Positions 1 to 8,214 of a DNA stretch of 64,000 bases are shown one piece after another. The translations under genes and the position numbers were made by a program. The stretch is from an uncultured Eubacterium sp. (GTDB lineage Bacteria > Bacillota > Clostridia > Lachnospirales > Lachnospiraceae), in the NCBI GenBank assembly GCA_910577295.1, contig CAJTLS010000010.1, positions 23,397 to 87,396 of the forward strand, given 5' to 3'. The notes below the pieces were generated by a model. It saw only the letters and a list, made by a program, of their open reading frames with translations. It ran no database searches and was not told where the DNA came from. Every line of letters starts with the position of its first letter. The first letter of the stretch is position 1.

Positions 1-820
1 ACGCTGCCTGAAGCTCCTTTCCCTTTTCTATCGCTTTTTCTGTAATTTGCTTTACTCTACTGATTTTTACTAAGAAATCCGTCTTGCCCGTTATCTTCCA
101 TGTACGCGTGCGTTCATCCACCTGCGGCTTCATCTTTTCCCATACAGCAGACTCTGTCACTGAAAAATTCTGCCCTTTCTTTTCCCGTGTCGCAAAGCAT
201 TTCACAAAATCACTGCAACAAGAGACCTTACCGTTTGTAACGGAAATCCCGTCTACGAGCCGTATCAACTGCAGAAGCTGCCTGTCCATCTTTGCCGCCT
301 CTTTCTCTTTTTCAACTGTCTCTTCCATCTTCTTTGCCTCTTCTTCGATATTTTGCAATTGAGAAGACTTTCCAAGTAGCTTATCGAGACTTTCTTTTGT
401 CACCTCGCGACCCATATAATCAGTAATCTCCTGCCGCAGCGCCGCCGCTTTGTTGTCACCGCAATATGTTTTGTCGATAACGTCAAGAGACGTCAAATGT
501 CCCGCCAGAAAGTCTTTATTTCCCCTTGCGGCAGCCTCTGTAGTATCGCCTATATATTTTGCCATTACATCCGTATAGGGAGTTCCCCCACTCTCAATAA
601 AAAACAGTCCATACTGCTCATAAAGAGGGCGGCTGTATTCTGTCAAAAGCCCCTCCGCCGCTGTCTGCAGCGTGCGCAGCACATGATTTTTGCAGACAGT
701 ATAACGCGCTGTTTCCACAAGCGTTCCCAACAGGGCAAAAATGAGTATTGCCATCAGGGATAAAAACACGGTTATACTGCCTCTTAAACTATGCAAGTAT
801 CTGCCCTGAATCTTTTTCAA
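1..820 (-). CDS. TadE-like pilus-associated protein (cut by left window edge)
   Basis: Reading frame open on the minus strand from a TTG at 818-820 (MKKIQGRYLHSLRGSITVF) to the window edge, so its C-terminus is missing. A single hydrophobic segment (ITVFLSLMAILIFALLGTLVE, about residues 15-35) is followed by a long hydrophilic part with a charged helical stretch (EEEAKKMEETVEKEKEAAK). An N-terminal hydrophobic segment with a Glu just after it is the pattern of TadE/TadF-like pseudopilins and of related proteins at the end of Firmicute tad operons. An in-frame TAA lies five codons upstream of the TTG, so the start cannot be far upstream. It overlaps the 3' end of the pilin gene by 32 nt, consistent with one operon. 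Family assignment comes from position and topology. Confidence 0.65.
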   Translation of the reverse strand, partial: MKKIQGRYLHSLRGSITVFLSLMAILIFALLGTLVETARYTVCKNHVLRTLQTAAEGLLTEYSRPLYEQYGLFFIESGGTPYTDVMAKYIGDTTEAAARGNKDFLAGHLTSLDVIDKTYCGDNKAAALRQEITDYMGREVTKESLDKLLGKSSQLQNIEEEAKKMEETVEKEKEAAKMDRQLLQLIRLVDGISVTNGKVSCCSDFVKCFATREKKGQNFSVTESAVWEKMKPQVDERTRTWKITGKTDFLVKISRVKQITEKAIEKGKELQAA

Positions 821-962
821 AACTTCTAAAGGCTTTATTTACTACGGAAGTAATTTTCCCTTTAAATATTAAGACCAGAGCAATCAAAATAACTAAAATT
901 AAAATAATTTCTACTACGCCTATCGCTGTTTCTTCACGCCAAAAATTTTGTAATTCTTTCAT
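789..962 (-). CDS. Flp-type pilin, 57 residues
   Basis: Short gene encoding MKELQNFWREE, then TAIGVVEIILILVILIALVLIF and a basic, polar tail ending DSGQILA. The order short charged leader, glutamate, very hydrophobic helix, short tail is that of Flp1-like pilins of tad systems, cleaved by the A24 peptidase and assembled by TadA/B/C. The size is right (Flp pilins are about 50-70 residues) and the gene sits between the TadC-like gene and the TadE-like gene. The RBS AGGAGG lies about 7 nt upstream (966-973, on the minus strand). The predicted subunit has no aromatic-rich tail, unlike some proteobacterial Flp proteins. Confidence 0.8.
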   Translation of the reverse strand: MKELQNFWREETAIGVVEIILILVILIALVLIFKGKITSVVNKAFRSFEKDSGQILA

Positions 963-976
963 TTTACATCCCTCCT

Positions 977-2290
977 TTACATTGTCATAAACGCAGGAAC
1001 CATTATTATCGCCATAACGATTCCCAACATTAACATCATGGGAAATAACATTTTTGTTCCCGCTTTTTCACCGAGCTGCAACGCCCGTTCCTTTCTCTGT
1101 TCCAACGCCTCCATTGCCTCATTTTCCAATAAAGTCAATATGCCATCCGCTCCTTTCTTTAAATTTTGCGTCATCACCGTGGAAAACCGGAGATAGGGAA
1201 GAAGACGGCACCGCCTGCCGAACCCCTCCAGCGCCTTTGTCTCCGACACCCCGTCTTTCATTTCCTGCGCCATAACACACATCTCCTCGTAGACATACCG
1301 CTTCCTCCCGCCCGCCGCCCTTTCCCTCTCATATTCGTCTGTCAAACGCTCCACCACTTTCCGCAGCGTCAGTCCTGCCCCGAGAAGAAGCATAAACCGG
1401 TTTACCAAACCCGAATGCTCCATAAGAAGCTCCTCCTCCCTGTCTGCCATTTCTTTCTTTTCCTGCCGGCGCCATATTACAGGAAGCAGTATAATAAATC
1501 CCAACACCAGATAAACCAACAAAAAACTTTTTTCTTCCCGTTCCATGCCATAGTGGAGACTGATATCCCCAATTTTTTCAGGGAGGGTAATCGCTTTTTC
1601 TTCTTTGTTCTCTTCTCCTGCTTTCAGCAAAACTTTTTTTACTTTGCGAATCGACAATTCTTCGCTTGTGTACTCTTTGGGAAGCAGATGAACCGGATAA
1701 TAAAAAGTTTCTTTCCAGTTTTTCCAAGACGCCTTTGCCATCAGCTCCGTATCCACCCCCTCTTGCGGTATTTTTTCATAGAGAAGTTCGCCTTCCTCCG
1801 TCAGATACGCCCCATCCGCTACCCATTGAATCTTGATATCCGTATCTGGTACGCTTTTTGGTAAAACAAGATTTTGACTTACCTTTTTTAACGACTGGTT
1901 GCCGCCTGCTAACCGACTTTCTACATACTTCCCTGTCCGCTCTGTCAGTTCCTCCCTCTCTTTCTTTGTAAATTGTCTGGACTTTACCGGAAGCGTTATC
2001 TTTTGCTGCCAGTTTGCAGATTTTGACTGCCCCTCGACAAATATCTCCATGTCCGTATCCTCTTCCTGCCTCGCCAACTGATTGCCGGATAATGGCGGTT
2101 CTGCCGTCTTTTGAAAACTGCAGTAGAGAAAAGAAGCGACAAGGCAGAGCAGTAAAAACAGTAACAATTGTATGCGCTTTTTCCAGACGGAGTGAAAAAT
2201 CTGCTCCGCATTCTCTCTTACATGAACACGCGCCATATAGTCGCCCGATTGCATATACCTTATAAATATTTTCCTGTATTTTTCTTTCAC
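977..2290 (-). CDS. TadC-like inner-membrane platform protein with large N-terminal domain
   Basis: The C-terminal half (about residues 255-437) is a type II secretion F domain: a membrane segment (FLLVYLVLGFIILLPVIW), a cytoplasmic helical part with GLVNRFMLLLGAGLTLRKVV, and a closing membrane hairpin (MLFPMMLMLGIVMAIIMVPAF). This is the TadC partner of TadB at the base of the Tad pilus. Unlike the usual TadC of about 300 residues, it has an extra N-terminal membrane segment (LLLFLLLCLVASFLYC) and about 190 polar residues between it and the F domain, probably extracytoplasmic. The gene follows tadB by 9 nt. The listed ATG may be too early; MARVHVRENAEQ, 18 residues in, is an alternative start. 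Confidence 0.75.
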   Translation of the reverse strand: MKEKYRKIFIRYMQSGDYMARVHVRENAEQIFHSVWKKRIQLLLFLLLCLVASFLYCSFQKTAEPPLSGNQLARQEEDTDMEIFVEGQSKSANWQQKITLPVKSRQFTKKEREELTERTGKYVESRLAGGNQSLKKVSQNLVLPKSVPDTDIKIQWVADGAYLTEEGELLYEKIPQEGVDTELMAKASWKNWKETFYYPVHLLPKEYTSEELSIRKVKKVLLKAGEENKEEKAITLPEKIGDISLHYGMEREEKSFLLVYLVLGFIILLPVIWRRQEKKEMADREEELLMEHSGLVNRFMLLLGAGLTLRKVVERLTDEYERERAAGGRKRYVYEEMCVMAQEMKDGVSETKALEGFGRRCRLLPYLRFSTVMTQNLKKGADGILTLLENEAMEALEQRKERALQLGEKAGTKMLFPMMLMLGIVMAIIMVPAFMTM

Positions 2291-2299
2291 ATTATCCTC

Positions 2300-3043
2300 C
2301 TAACATCTGATATTCATAATGCGCCGAATCCATATTACACCCGCCAGATAAATGAGCAGGGCGGCGCTCATAAAAATTACTCCCATTGGATTGCCATAGA
2401 GCGGAGATAAAAAGTCGGGAGAACCGATTTGCAAATAAAGAATAATGCATAAGGGAATCACCATCATACAAATTGCTTCCATCTTTTTACCTGCAATCAT
2501 CGTCTGAATTTCTCTCTGGATCTCTATCTTCTCCGCTATGTTATCTGCCGTTCTTTTCATAATGCGGACGAGATTCCCGCCGCTTCGGCGCGCTGTTGCA
2601 TAAATCTGTGCAAATGTCACGATATCTTCAACGCCGCTCCGTCTCCCCAAATCCAGCAAAAGCTCATCTAACGTATGTTGCAATTGGAGTTTTTTCCTGA
2701 TTTCAGACAATTCCCGAAGCATTTCCGTCTCCCCGCCCTGCAACAGCAGCATATCATGGTAAGCTTCCGTTATTGCATTTTCCATGGAATAACCTGCTGC
2801 TAAAGCGGCAATCATGCTTTCCATAGCATCTTTAAACTCCACCATAAGCGACCATTTCTGACGCTCTGCTAATACCTGTTTCCGATATTTCGGATAAAGC
2901 GCCCCGCCAGCCAATCCAGTGGCAAGGCACAAAAGCCAATTGTGATAGAAAAGGTAGCTTAGCACAACGCCCGCCGCCATTCCGATCAAACTGTTCTGGA
3001 TCCGTTCTCTCCACGTATACCGATAAATATTGTAATCTTTCAC
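2300..3043 (-). CDS. tadB: TadB-like type II secretion system F-domain protein
   Basis: A 247-residue protein with two N-terminal membrane segments (about residues 17-47), a cytoplasmic F domain (MVEFKDAMESMIAALAAGYS, then TARRSGGNLVRIMKRTADNI) and two C-terminal membrane segments. The F-domain signature A-x-x-x-G-x-x-x-x-A and the RSGGNL motif are typical of TadB, which with TadC forms the platform driven by the TadA ATPase. Its start overlaps the tadA stop by 4 nt, which suggests translational coupling. The length agrees with the family. Confidence 0.85.
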   Translation of the reverse strand: MKDYNIYRYTWRERIQNSLIGMAAGVVLSYLFYHNWLLCLATGLAGGALYPKYRKQVLAERQKWSLMVEFKDAMESMIAALAAGYSMENAITEAYHDMLLLQGGETEMLRELSEIRKKLQLQHTLDELLLDLGRRSGVEDIVTFAQIYATARRSGGNLVRIMKRTADNIAEKIEIQREIQTMIAGKKMEAICMMVIPLCIILYLQIGSPDFLSPLYGNPMGVIFMSAALLIYLAGVIWIRRIMNIRC

Positions 3044-4299
3044 GTTCCTCTCATCTCCCCACTTGTCAAATCAATTCCCGCCCTCTGGCATTTTTCTACC
3101 GACTGCAACTCCCTGTCCGTCTTTTCCAGTCTGCCTATTACTTTTCCGTTCCTCTCCCCCCGTTCACAAAACCGATACAGCGGCCGCAGGCATATTTTCC
3201 CATTTACCACATCACCAACTTCACTTACTTCCAGAACCTTTCGGGATTTATCCCGTAAGCGTCCCAGATGTACAACGATATCAATACCGGATGCAATCTG
3301 CTGCCGAATGGCCGCTAACGGAATGTCAAGCCCCATGAGAATAAGTGTCTCCAAGCGGTTCAACATATCCGCCGGACTGTTGGCATGTCCGGTAGAAAGG
3401 CTGCCGTCGTGCCCCGTATTCATTGCAGTCAAAAGGTCAATGGCCGCCGTATCCCGAATCTCTCCTACGATTATCCTGTCCGGCCGCATACGCAGCGCAC
3501 TTTTGACCAAATCCCGAATTGTCACCTGATTCTTTCCCTCGACATTGGCATTTCTTGCCTCTAAACGGACGAGATTTTGTATGTTCTGAATTTGCAGTTC
3601 TGCCGAATCTTCTATTGTTATGACCCGTTCTGTTGACGGAATATAATTTGACAGAATATTTAAAAACGTCGTCTTCCCTGCGCCAGTTCCTCCCGATATA
3701 AAAATATTGTATTTCGCCTGCACGAGCTTTCGTAAAAATTCATCCACCTCTCCGGTCACTGCCCCGATACGGATAAGCTTTTCCATTGTCATTGCTTCCT
3801 TTGGAAACTTGCGGATTGTAATGACAGGCCCCTCTATCGCAATGGGAGGTACGACAATATTGACGCGGGAACCATCTTCCAATCGGGCATCTAAAATCGG
3901 ATTCGATTCATTGACGATGCGATTTCCAGATGAGGCAATTTGCTGCGCAATATCTTCAAGACGCTGGCGGTTCTCAAACCGGTATCCTGTTTCTGTAAGC
4001 CTCCCCTCCTTTTCCACAAAAATATGATCCGAGCCATTTACCATGATTTCTGTCACCTCTTCATCATCCAGCAAATCCTGTAATACGTCCATTCGCCGCA
4101 AAGCATTGAACACCATATGGCGTAACTGCTTTTTCTCTTCCAGACGAAGATACCCGTCCTGCTGCATGCCCTGAATCTCTTCTTCAATAAGGGTAAGAAG
4201 CTCGTTATCCCCCAATTCCACTCCCACCGGCACTTTTTTAAGCACATTCTCTTTTAGCAGACTACGTCTCTCCCTCAAAGCCCTCCAGACAGTACACAT
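3040..4299 (-). CDS. tadA: TadA/CpaF-type pilus assembly ATPase
   Basis: Secretion ATPase of the VirB11/CpaF class, which powers Flp pilus assembly at the inner membrane. Visible motifs are Walker A (SGGTGAGKTTF), the Asp/Glu-box region with RVITIEDSAEL, Walker B-like DRIIVGEIRD, and the His-box TGHDGSLSTGHANS. The N-terminal domain has the family pattern DEEVTEIMVNG. The frame begins inside the upstream TadZ-like gene (38-nt overlap), and a GTG near residue 19 is an alternative start. The protein is 419 residues, a normal length. It lies between the TadZ-like and TadB genes in one tight operon. Confidence 0.92.
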   Translation of the reverse strand: MCTVWRALRERRSLLKENVLKKVPVGVELGDNELLTLIEEEIQGMQQDGYLRLEEKKQLRHMVFNALRRMDVLQDLLDDEEVTEIMVNGSDHIFVEKEGRLTETGYRFENRQRLEDIAQQIASSGNRIVNESNPILDARLEDGSRVNIVVPPIAIEGPVITIRKFPKEAMTMEKLIRIGAVTGEVDEFLRKLVQAKYNIFISGGTGAGKTTFLNILSNYIPSTERVITIEDSAELQIQNIQNLVRLEARNANVEGKNQVTIRDLVKSALRMRPDRIIVGEIRDTAAIDLLTAMNTGHDGSLSTGHANSPADMLNRLETLILMGLDIPLAAIRQQIASGIDIVVHLGRLRDKSRKVLEVSEVGDVVNGKICLRPLYRFCERGERNGKVIGRLEKTDRELQSVEKCQRAGIDLTSGEMRGT

Positions 4300-5314
4300 C
4301 CTCTTCCTCCTCTTGCTCCTGATAAAGTATCGCTTCTATCTTTGACATGAATTGCTTATTCTCTATCATTTCTTCCCACGACTCATCTATCATCATCGTT
4401 TCCCATTCCTGCCATTCCTCTGGCATCGCACATCGTTGGATTTGCCTTAGCAATTCTTCTCTCTTTTCCATCCGGCAGTACTGTTCCCATATATGAAAAC
4501 GGATGTCGCCTAATATTCCTTTCTGGTTAAAAAGCAGGATTTTATCGCCAAGACTCAGTAAATCGAGCGTATGCTCTGTCAGGCAACCAAGCTCTACCAC
4601 AATAGAATCATAACCGCAATCGCTCCGCAGACGGTGAAACATCTGCTGCCAGTCTTCTTTTGTGCTGTCAAGCAAATCTTTGTAGTGATGGAACGGCGGC
4701 AGTAAGTATGCTCTCCCCAGTGCTTTCCTCACCTCTTTTTCCCGTCGGATAAATTCCCTGTCTTCCGAGATAAATAACAGCTCCCCTGCTCCCGCCAGTT
4801 GAAAATCCGGTTTTTCACAAAGAGTTTCCCCAAACCATACTGGAAATTCCGTGAGATTTACATACAGGCAGTTCCCTTGCAGGGCTAAGTACTGCGCCGC
4901 CATTACGGCTGCTGCTGTCAAACCAATGCCATCCGTTGAAAAAAGAAACCATATCCCCCCGCTGTGTGCCGCACTATCCGATAATGGCTCATGTGGCTTC
5001 TTTTCCTCGATTCCAAGTTTTGCAATCAATTCTCTGTACAGACTCTCCGCTTTCTGATACTGATAAACACTTTTCCATTCATCACTGCGCTGTGCCGACA
5101 GATAAATGATTTCTCTTTTTTCTTCTTTTACCGCCATTTCCCTATCTGTCAAGACGACAATTCTCTGTGTCTGCGTTCCTGCCCGATTCCAGAGCATTCT
5201 CTCATCGGTTACTAATTCCGGATGTAAAAAACTGTTTTTCTTTCCGAGCAGAAAGCGCAGCAATCGGCGTCCATAGTCCTCTTCCCTCACATATAAGAGT
5301 AAAATAACTTCCAA
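4262..5314 (-). CDS. TadZ-like pilus localisation ATPase with degenerate P-loop
   Basis: A 350-residue protein with a poorly conserved N-terminal part (about 1-115) and a ParA/MinD-like half. The half begins WFLFSTDGIGLTAAAVMAAQYLA, where a deviant Walker A (KGGxGKT) would stand, and continues with the VNLTEFP strand and DSIVVELGCLTEHTLDLLSLGDK, the region corresponding to Walker B and the following helix. TadZ proteins place the Tad machine at the cell pole, and atypical P-loops are known in the family. Here both P-loop lysines are absent (FSTDGIGLT), so ATP binding or hydrolysis may be weak or lost. It starts 3 nt after the peptidase gene and overlaps tadA. Confidence 0.75.
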   Translation of the reverse strand: MEVILLLYVREEDYGRRLLRFLLGKKNSFLHPELVTDERMLWNRAGTQTQRIVVLTDREMAVKEEKREIIYLSAQRSDEWKSVYQYQKAESLYRELIAKLGIEEKKPHEPLSDSAAHSGGIWFLFSTDGIGLTAAAVMAAQYLALQGNCLYVNLTEFPVWFGETLCEKPDFQLAGAGELLFISEDREFIRREKEVRKALGRAYLLPPFHHYKDLLDSTKEDWQQMFHRLRSDCGYDSIVVELGCLTEHTLDLLSLGDKILLFNQKGILGDIRFHIWEQYCRMEKREELLRQIQRCAMPEEWQEWETMMIDESWEEMIENKQFMSKIEAILYQEQEEEEDVYCLEGFEGET

Positions 5315-5317
5315 GTG

Positions 5318-5842
5318 TCAACCACCTCCCTGATGACTGTACAGACACCATAATGTCGATATTGATATGGCAATTACAAATGGAATCACTCCCTCGTCGC
5401 CCTCCTGCTGCCAGTCGTAATAGGGTTCCGGACGACGGTTTTTCATACACTTAACGATATAGCGCCAAAGTTTCAGAAAACGCTGTTTTCCATTGCGATA
5501 CCGCAACATTTTAAAGACTGACATACCTGCACCGACAACGATGGCGCCTGCCATAATACGCAGCAGCATGGAAACCCCGACAAAACTCCCGATAACGGAA
5601 AGCAATTTACTATCACCGGCTCCGAGCATGCGGCAGCAATATAGTACATAACATAGAATAAATGGAATGATAATTCCTGAGAACCAAAGAACAAGGCCAT
5701 AAAAACTTTGTTCTTCCCAATGTGTGATTAAACTGATAATAAGAGCGGCTCCACAAAGCGCATTCGGCACTTTGTACTGCCATAAATCAAAAAGAGAAGC
5801 TAATACGAGAACAGGAAACAGTATCCCGTATTCGAAAATCAA
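5318..5842 (-). CDS. A24 prepilin peptidase (TadV/CpaA type)
   Basis: Polytopic membrane aspartic peptidase that would cleave the Flp prepilin leader. The two catalytic aspartates of the family are visible: SLFDLWQYKVPN near the N-terminus and GAGDSKLL in the middle. Five or six hydrophobic segments span the protein. The chosen TTG (MIFEYGILF) lies 5 nt after AGGGG at 5847-5851 on the minus strand. A longer frame opens at 5881 but would start inside the spacer of the promoter at 5872-5900. The result is 174 residues, normal for TadV. It is the first gene of the tad operon. The C-terminal tail after residue 130 (RRPEPYYDW and one more hydrophobic stretch) is longer than in many TadV proteins. 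Confidence 0.85.
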   Translation of the reverse strand: MIFEYGILFPVLVLASLFDLWQYKVPNALCGAALIISLITHWEEQSFYGLVLWFSGIIIPFILCYVLYCCRMLGAGDSKLLSVIGSFVGVSMLLRIMAGAIVVGAGMSVFKMLRYRNGKQRFLKLWRYIVKCMKNRRPEPYYDWQQEGDEGVIPFVIAISISTLWCLYSHQGGG

Positions 5843-5871
5843 TCTCACCCCTTTCGTGTGATTTGAATAAC

Positions 5872-5900
5872 AAATTATCACAGCGGTATTTTTTTGTCAA
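5872..5900 (-). promoter_or_regulatory. Sigma-A type promoter of the tad operon
   Basis: On the minus strand TTGACA (5895-5900) and TAATTT (5872-5877) are separated by 17 nt and lie just upstream of the prepilin peptidase start at 5842. The -35 is perfect; the -10 is fair. Confidence 0.7.
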
Positions 5901-6040
5901 CAACTTTTTTTTGCGTATAACGCCACTTAAAATGAATAGTTTTGCCGCTTGAGACTATACTTATAATAAACAGATTGCAATACAACTTTTTCCGCAAAAG
6001 CATTTAGGAGTTCGAGAAAAATTTGGGAATGGAGGTTTTT

Positions 6041-6247
6041 ATGAAACAAAAAAAAGACCCTGCCAGTTTGGCAAAAGCCAAACTAATGCAGGAAATAGAA
6101 GATTTACAACAGGCGCTGGAAACAGCCAATTCCAATTTTGAAAATGTCTGCGACCCCGATTTGATTGATAGCTATATTTATGAAATAAACGCCTTATCGT
6201 TTCGCTACAAATACCTCTTACGCCAAGTGCAGGACAAACGTGCGTAA
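6041..6247 (+). CDS. YaaL-like (DUF2508) small protein
   Basis: A 68-residue protein starting at the ATG preceded by GGAGG (6031-6035); an earlier in-frame ATG at 6023 has no such site. It is acidic and helical (LMQEIEDLQQALETANSNFENV, then DLIDSYIYEINALSFRYKYLLRQV). This matches the DUF2508/YaaL family of Firmicutes, which is usually found near recR. The function is unknown. Here it stands alone between the tad and flagellar operons, convergent with fliS, which is not its usual neighbourhood. A TATAAT sits at 5962-5967 without a good -35. Confidence 0.75.
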   Translation: MKQKKDPASLAKAKLMQEIEDLQQALETANSNFENVCDPDLIDSYIYEINALSFRYKYLLRQVQDKRA

Positions 6248-6297
6248 CCCGCCAAAAAAATTTTTAACAGCCTGACGGTACGATACATCACCACTTA

Positions 6298-6777
6298 CTA
6301 AGCCTGAAATCCACGGTTAGTATCTACTTCGACACCAATAGTTTCATTCAGAGTTCCCCGTCCATAAGTAAGACCGGCATAAATTGTCTGAACATTTTGC
6401 ATAACCGCTTCCGAATCATCCTGTTTTGCCACTTCCTGAAACGACGGCAGCAATTTTTCAAATATGTCGGAAGCGTGGTCAAAAAGTTCCGGTTGGCGCA
6501 TGGCTATCCCATGACACAATTCATGGTAGGCAAAGATATAGAGCTGGCGCAAATAGTGGGAAATTCCATATTGCATATCCAGACTGCCCATCAATTCGGT
6601 AATCAGACTGCGGGCGCGGGAGATTTCCAACCGCGCCTCTTCTATCTGCTCTTCTGCCAGACAGCGTTTTCCCTCTGCAATACTCGCCAATACCGCCTCA
6701 TAGATAACAACGACTAATTCACTCCGGTTTGCCTGCGTCACCCGTGCGGCAAACTCCTGTAATTTACTTTTCTCCAT
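6298..6777 (-). CDS. fliS: Flagellar export chaperone FliS
   Basis: FliS binds the C-terminal D0 helix of flagellin in the cytoplasm, stops premature polymerisation and hands it to the export gate. The 159-residue protein shows the all-helical FliS pattern, with VVVIYEAVLASIAEGKRCL, EISRARSLITELMGSLD and YLRQLYIFAYHEL. It is somewhat longer than typical FliS (about 125-135 residues), mainly because of a C-terminal extension ending EVDTNRGFQA. It begins 15 nt after the flagellin stop, so chaperone and client share one transcript. Confidence 0.85.
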   Translation of the reverse strand: MEKSKLQEFAARVTQANRSELVVVIYEAVLASIAEGKRCLAEEQIEEARLEISRARSLITELMGSLDMQYGISHYLRQLYIFAYHELCHGIAMRQPELFDHASDIFEKLLPSFQEVAKQDDSEAVMQNVQTIYAGLTYGRGTLNETIGVEVDTNRGFQA

Positions 6778-6792
6778 CCGGCTCTCCCCCTA

Positions 6793-8214
6793 TCAGCCCT
6801 GAAGCAGCTGCAAAATCGTCTGCGGCTGGTTATTGGCCTGCGCCAGCATGGAAGTTCCTGCCTGTACCAGCACACTGTACTGCGTATATTTCGTCATTTC
6901 CTCCGACATATCAACATCTTCAATACGGGAGCAGGCTTCTGTCAAATTCTCCGCCGTCAAATCCAGACTGGTAATGGCAGAGTCCAGACGGTTCTGATAA
7001 GCTCCCAGTTTGGAGCGTATCGCCGATACCTCATCAACTGCGTCGTTAAACGCTGTAATAGCGGCCGATGCTCCTTCGTGAGTACATACATTACAATTTT
7101 CTACTGCCAGTACTTTCGTATTCACCGCCGGAATTGACAAATCAATCGTCTGTCCCTCGTTAGCGCCAATCTGTACAGAAATATATCCGGCATCCAGCAT
7201 CGTAACCGTTGCGTCGGAAGGCGCTGTTGCATTCGCCACATCAAACACCATGCGGAATCCGTCGCGGTCGGAAATCTCCATGCGGGCGCCATCGACAAAG
7301 ACCGTTGCCGTATTCGAAAAGCCGGAAGCCGTATCTAGCGTAACCGACGCATCCGTACCCTTTGTGGCCGTGACACCATTGATACCAAGTTTCTGCGCCA
7401 AATCTGCATTGTCCGTTGTAATTTTAATCTCCTGTGAGGAGCCATATAATACGGAAGTGAAAGAGAGATTTGTTGCCTGTGATAACTCACATTCCGTTCC
7501 TGCAGCATTTACCGGCGCCACATCTATATTCATCATCTCACAATAATCCCGAATGTTGGCATAGACTTCTTCGTACGTCATACCCTCTTTAATTTCAATG
7601 GTTTCTCCATTAATCTGTATCTTCCCTGCCGCTGCTTTTGTCACTTCTTCCGCAGGTGTAAAATTAATCGCGCCCGTCACTGCCGTAGCCTGTGTCGCCG
7701 CACTATTTATCGTAAATTCATAGGACGTAAGCGGTACGTCGTCGCTTGCCATAATCAACTTGACTCCCACGTTGGAAGAAGATGACTGACGGCAGCAGGA
7801 GCCGTCCAGCACGCTCATCGTATTATACTCCGTCTGCTCGGAAAGACGGTCAATTTCCGCCCGTAAAGAATCAATCTCGTTTTGTATTGATTTCTTGTCA
7901 TCAATCGTATTCGTTTCGTTTGCCGCCTGAACCGACAACTCGCGGCAACGCTGTAACATATTTTCAATCTCAGCCATCGCTCCCTCTGTCGTCTGGATAA
8001 AAGAAACGCCGTCCGAACCATTTTGGGAAGCTCTCTGCAAGCCGCGTATCTGCGCTTTCATCTTTTGGGAAATCGCCATACCGGCAGCGTCGTCCGCCGC
8101 CTTTGTAATCCGGTATCCGGAAGATAATTTCGCCGTACTGGCAGTCAGGTTACTCTGTACGCTGTTCAAGTTAAAATTCGCACGAAGTGCGGTTACATTT
8201 GTATTAATTTTCAT
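6793..8214 (-). CDS. fliC: Flagellin (filament protein), cysteine-containing
   Basis: A 473-residue flagellin. The N-terminal D0/D1 part (about 1-140) has MKINTNVTALRA, LSSGYRITKAADDAAG and the TLR5-recognised helix type QRCRELSVQAANE. The C-terminal D1/D0 part (about 380-473) has LGAYQNRLDSAI, SRIEDVDMSEEM and the closing LQLLQG. Between them lies a variable surface domain of about 230 residues, including segments like the flagellin hook-IN motif (KIQINGETIEI). Unusually for a flagellin it has many cysteines: C90, C140-C141, CNVC at 374-377 and C428, plus two in the variable region. The ATG overlaps the stop of the upstream gene by 4 nt, with AAAGGA as the likely RBS 9 nt upstream inside that gene. 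Confidence 0.93.
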   Translation of the reverse strand: MKINTNVTALRANFNLNSVQSNLTASTAKLSSGYRITKAADDAAGMAISQKMKAQIRGLQRASQNGSDGVSFIQTTEGAMAEIENMLQRCRELSVQAANETNTIDDKKSIQNEIDSLRAEIDRLSEQTEYNTMSVLDGSCCRQSSSSNVGVKLIMASDDVPLTSYEFTINSAATQATAVTGAINFTPAEEVTKAAAGKIQINGETIEIKEGMTYEEVYANIRDYCEMMNIDVAPVNAAGTECELSQATNLSFTSVLYGSSQEIKITTDNADLAQKLGINGVTATKGTDASVTLDTASGFSNTATVFVDGARMEISDRDGFRMVFDVANATAPSDATVTMLDAGYISVQIGANEGQTIDLSIPAVNTKVLAVENCNVCTHEGASAAITAFNDAVDEVSAIRSKLGAYQNRLDSAITSLDLTAENLTEACSRIEDVDMSEEMTKYTQYSVLVQAGTSMLAQANNQPQTILQLLQG

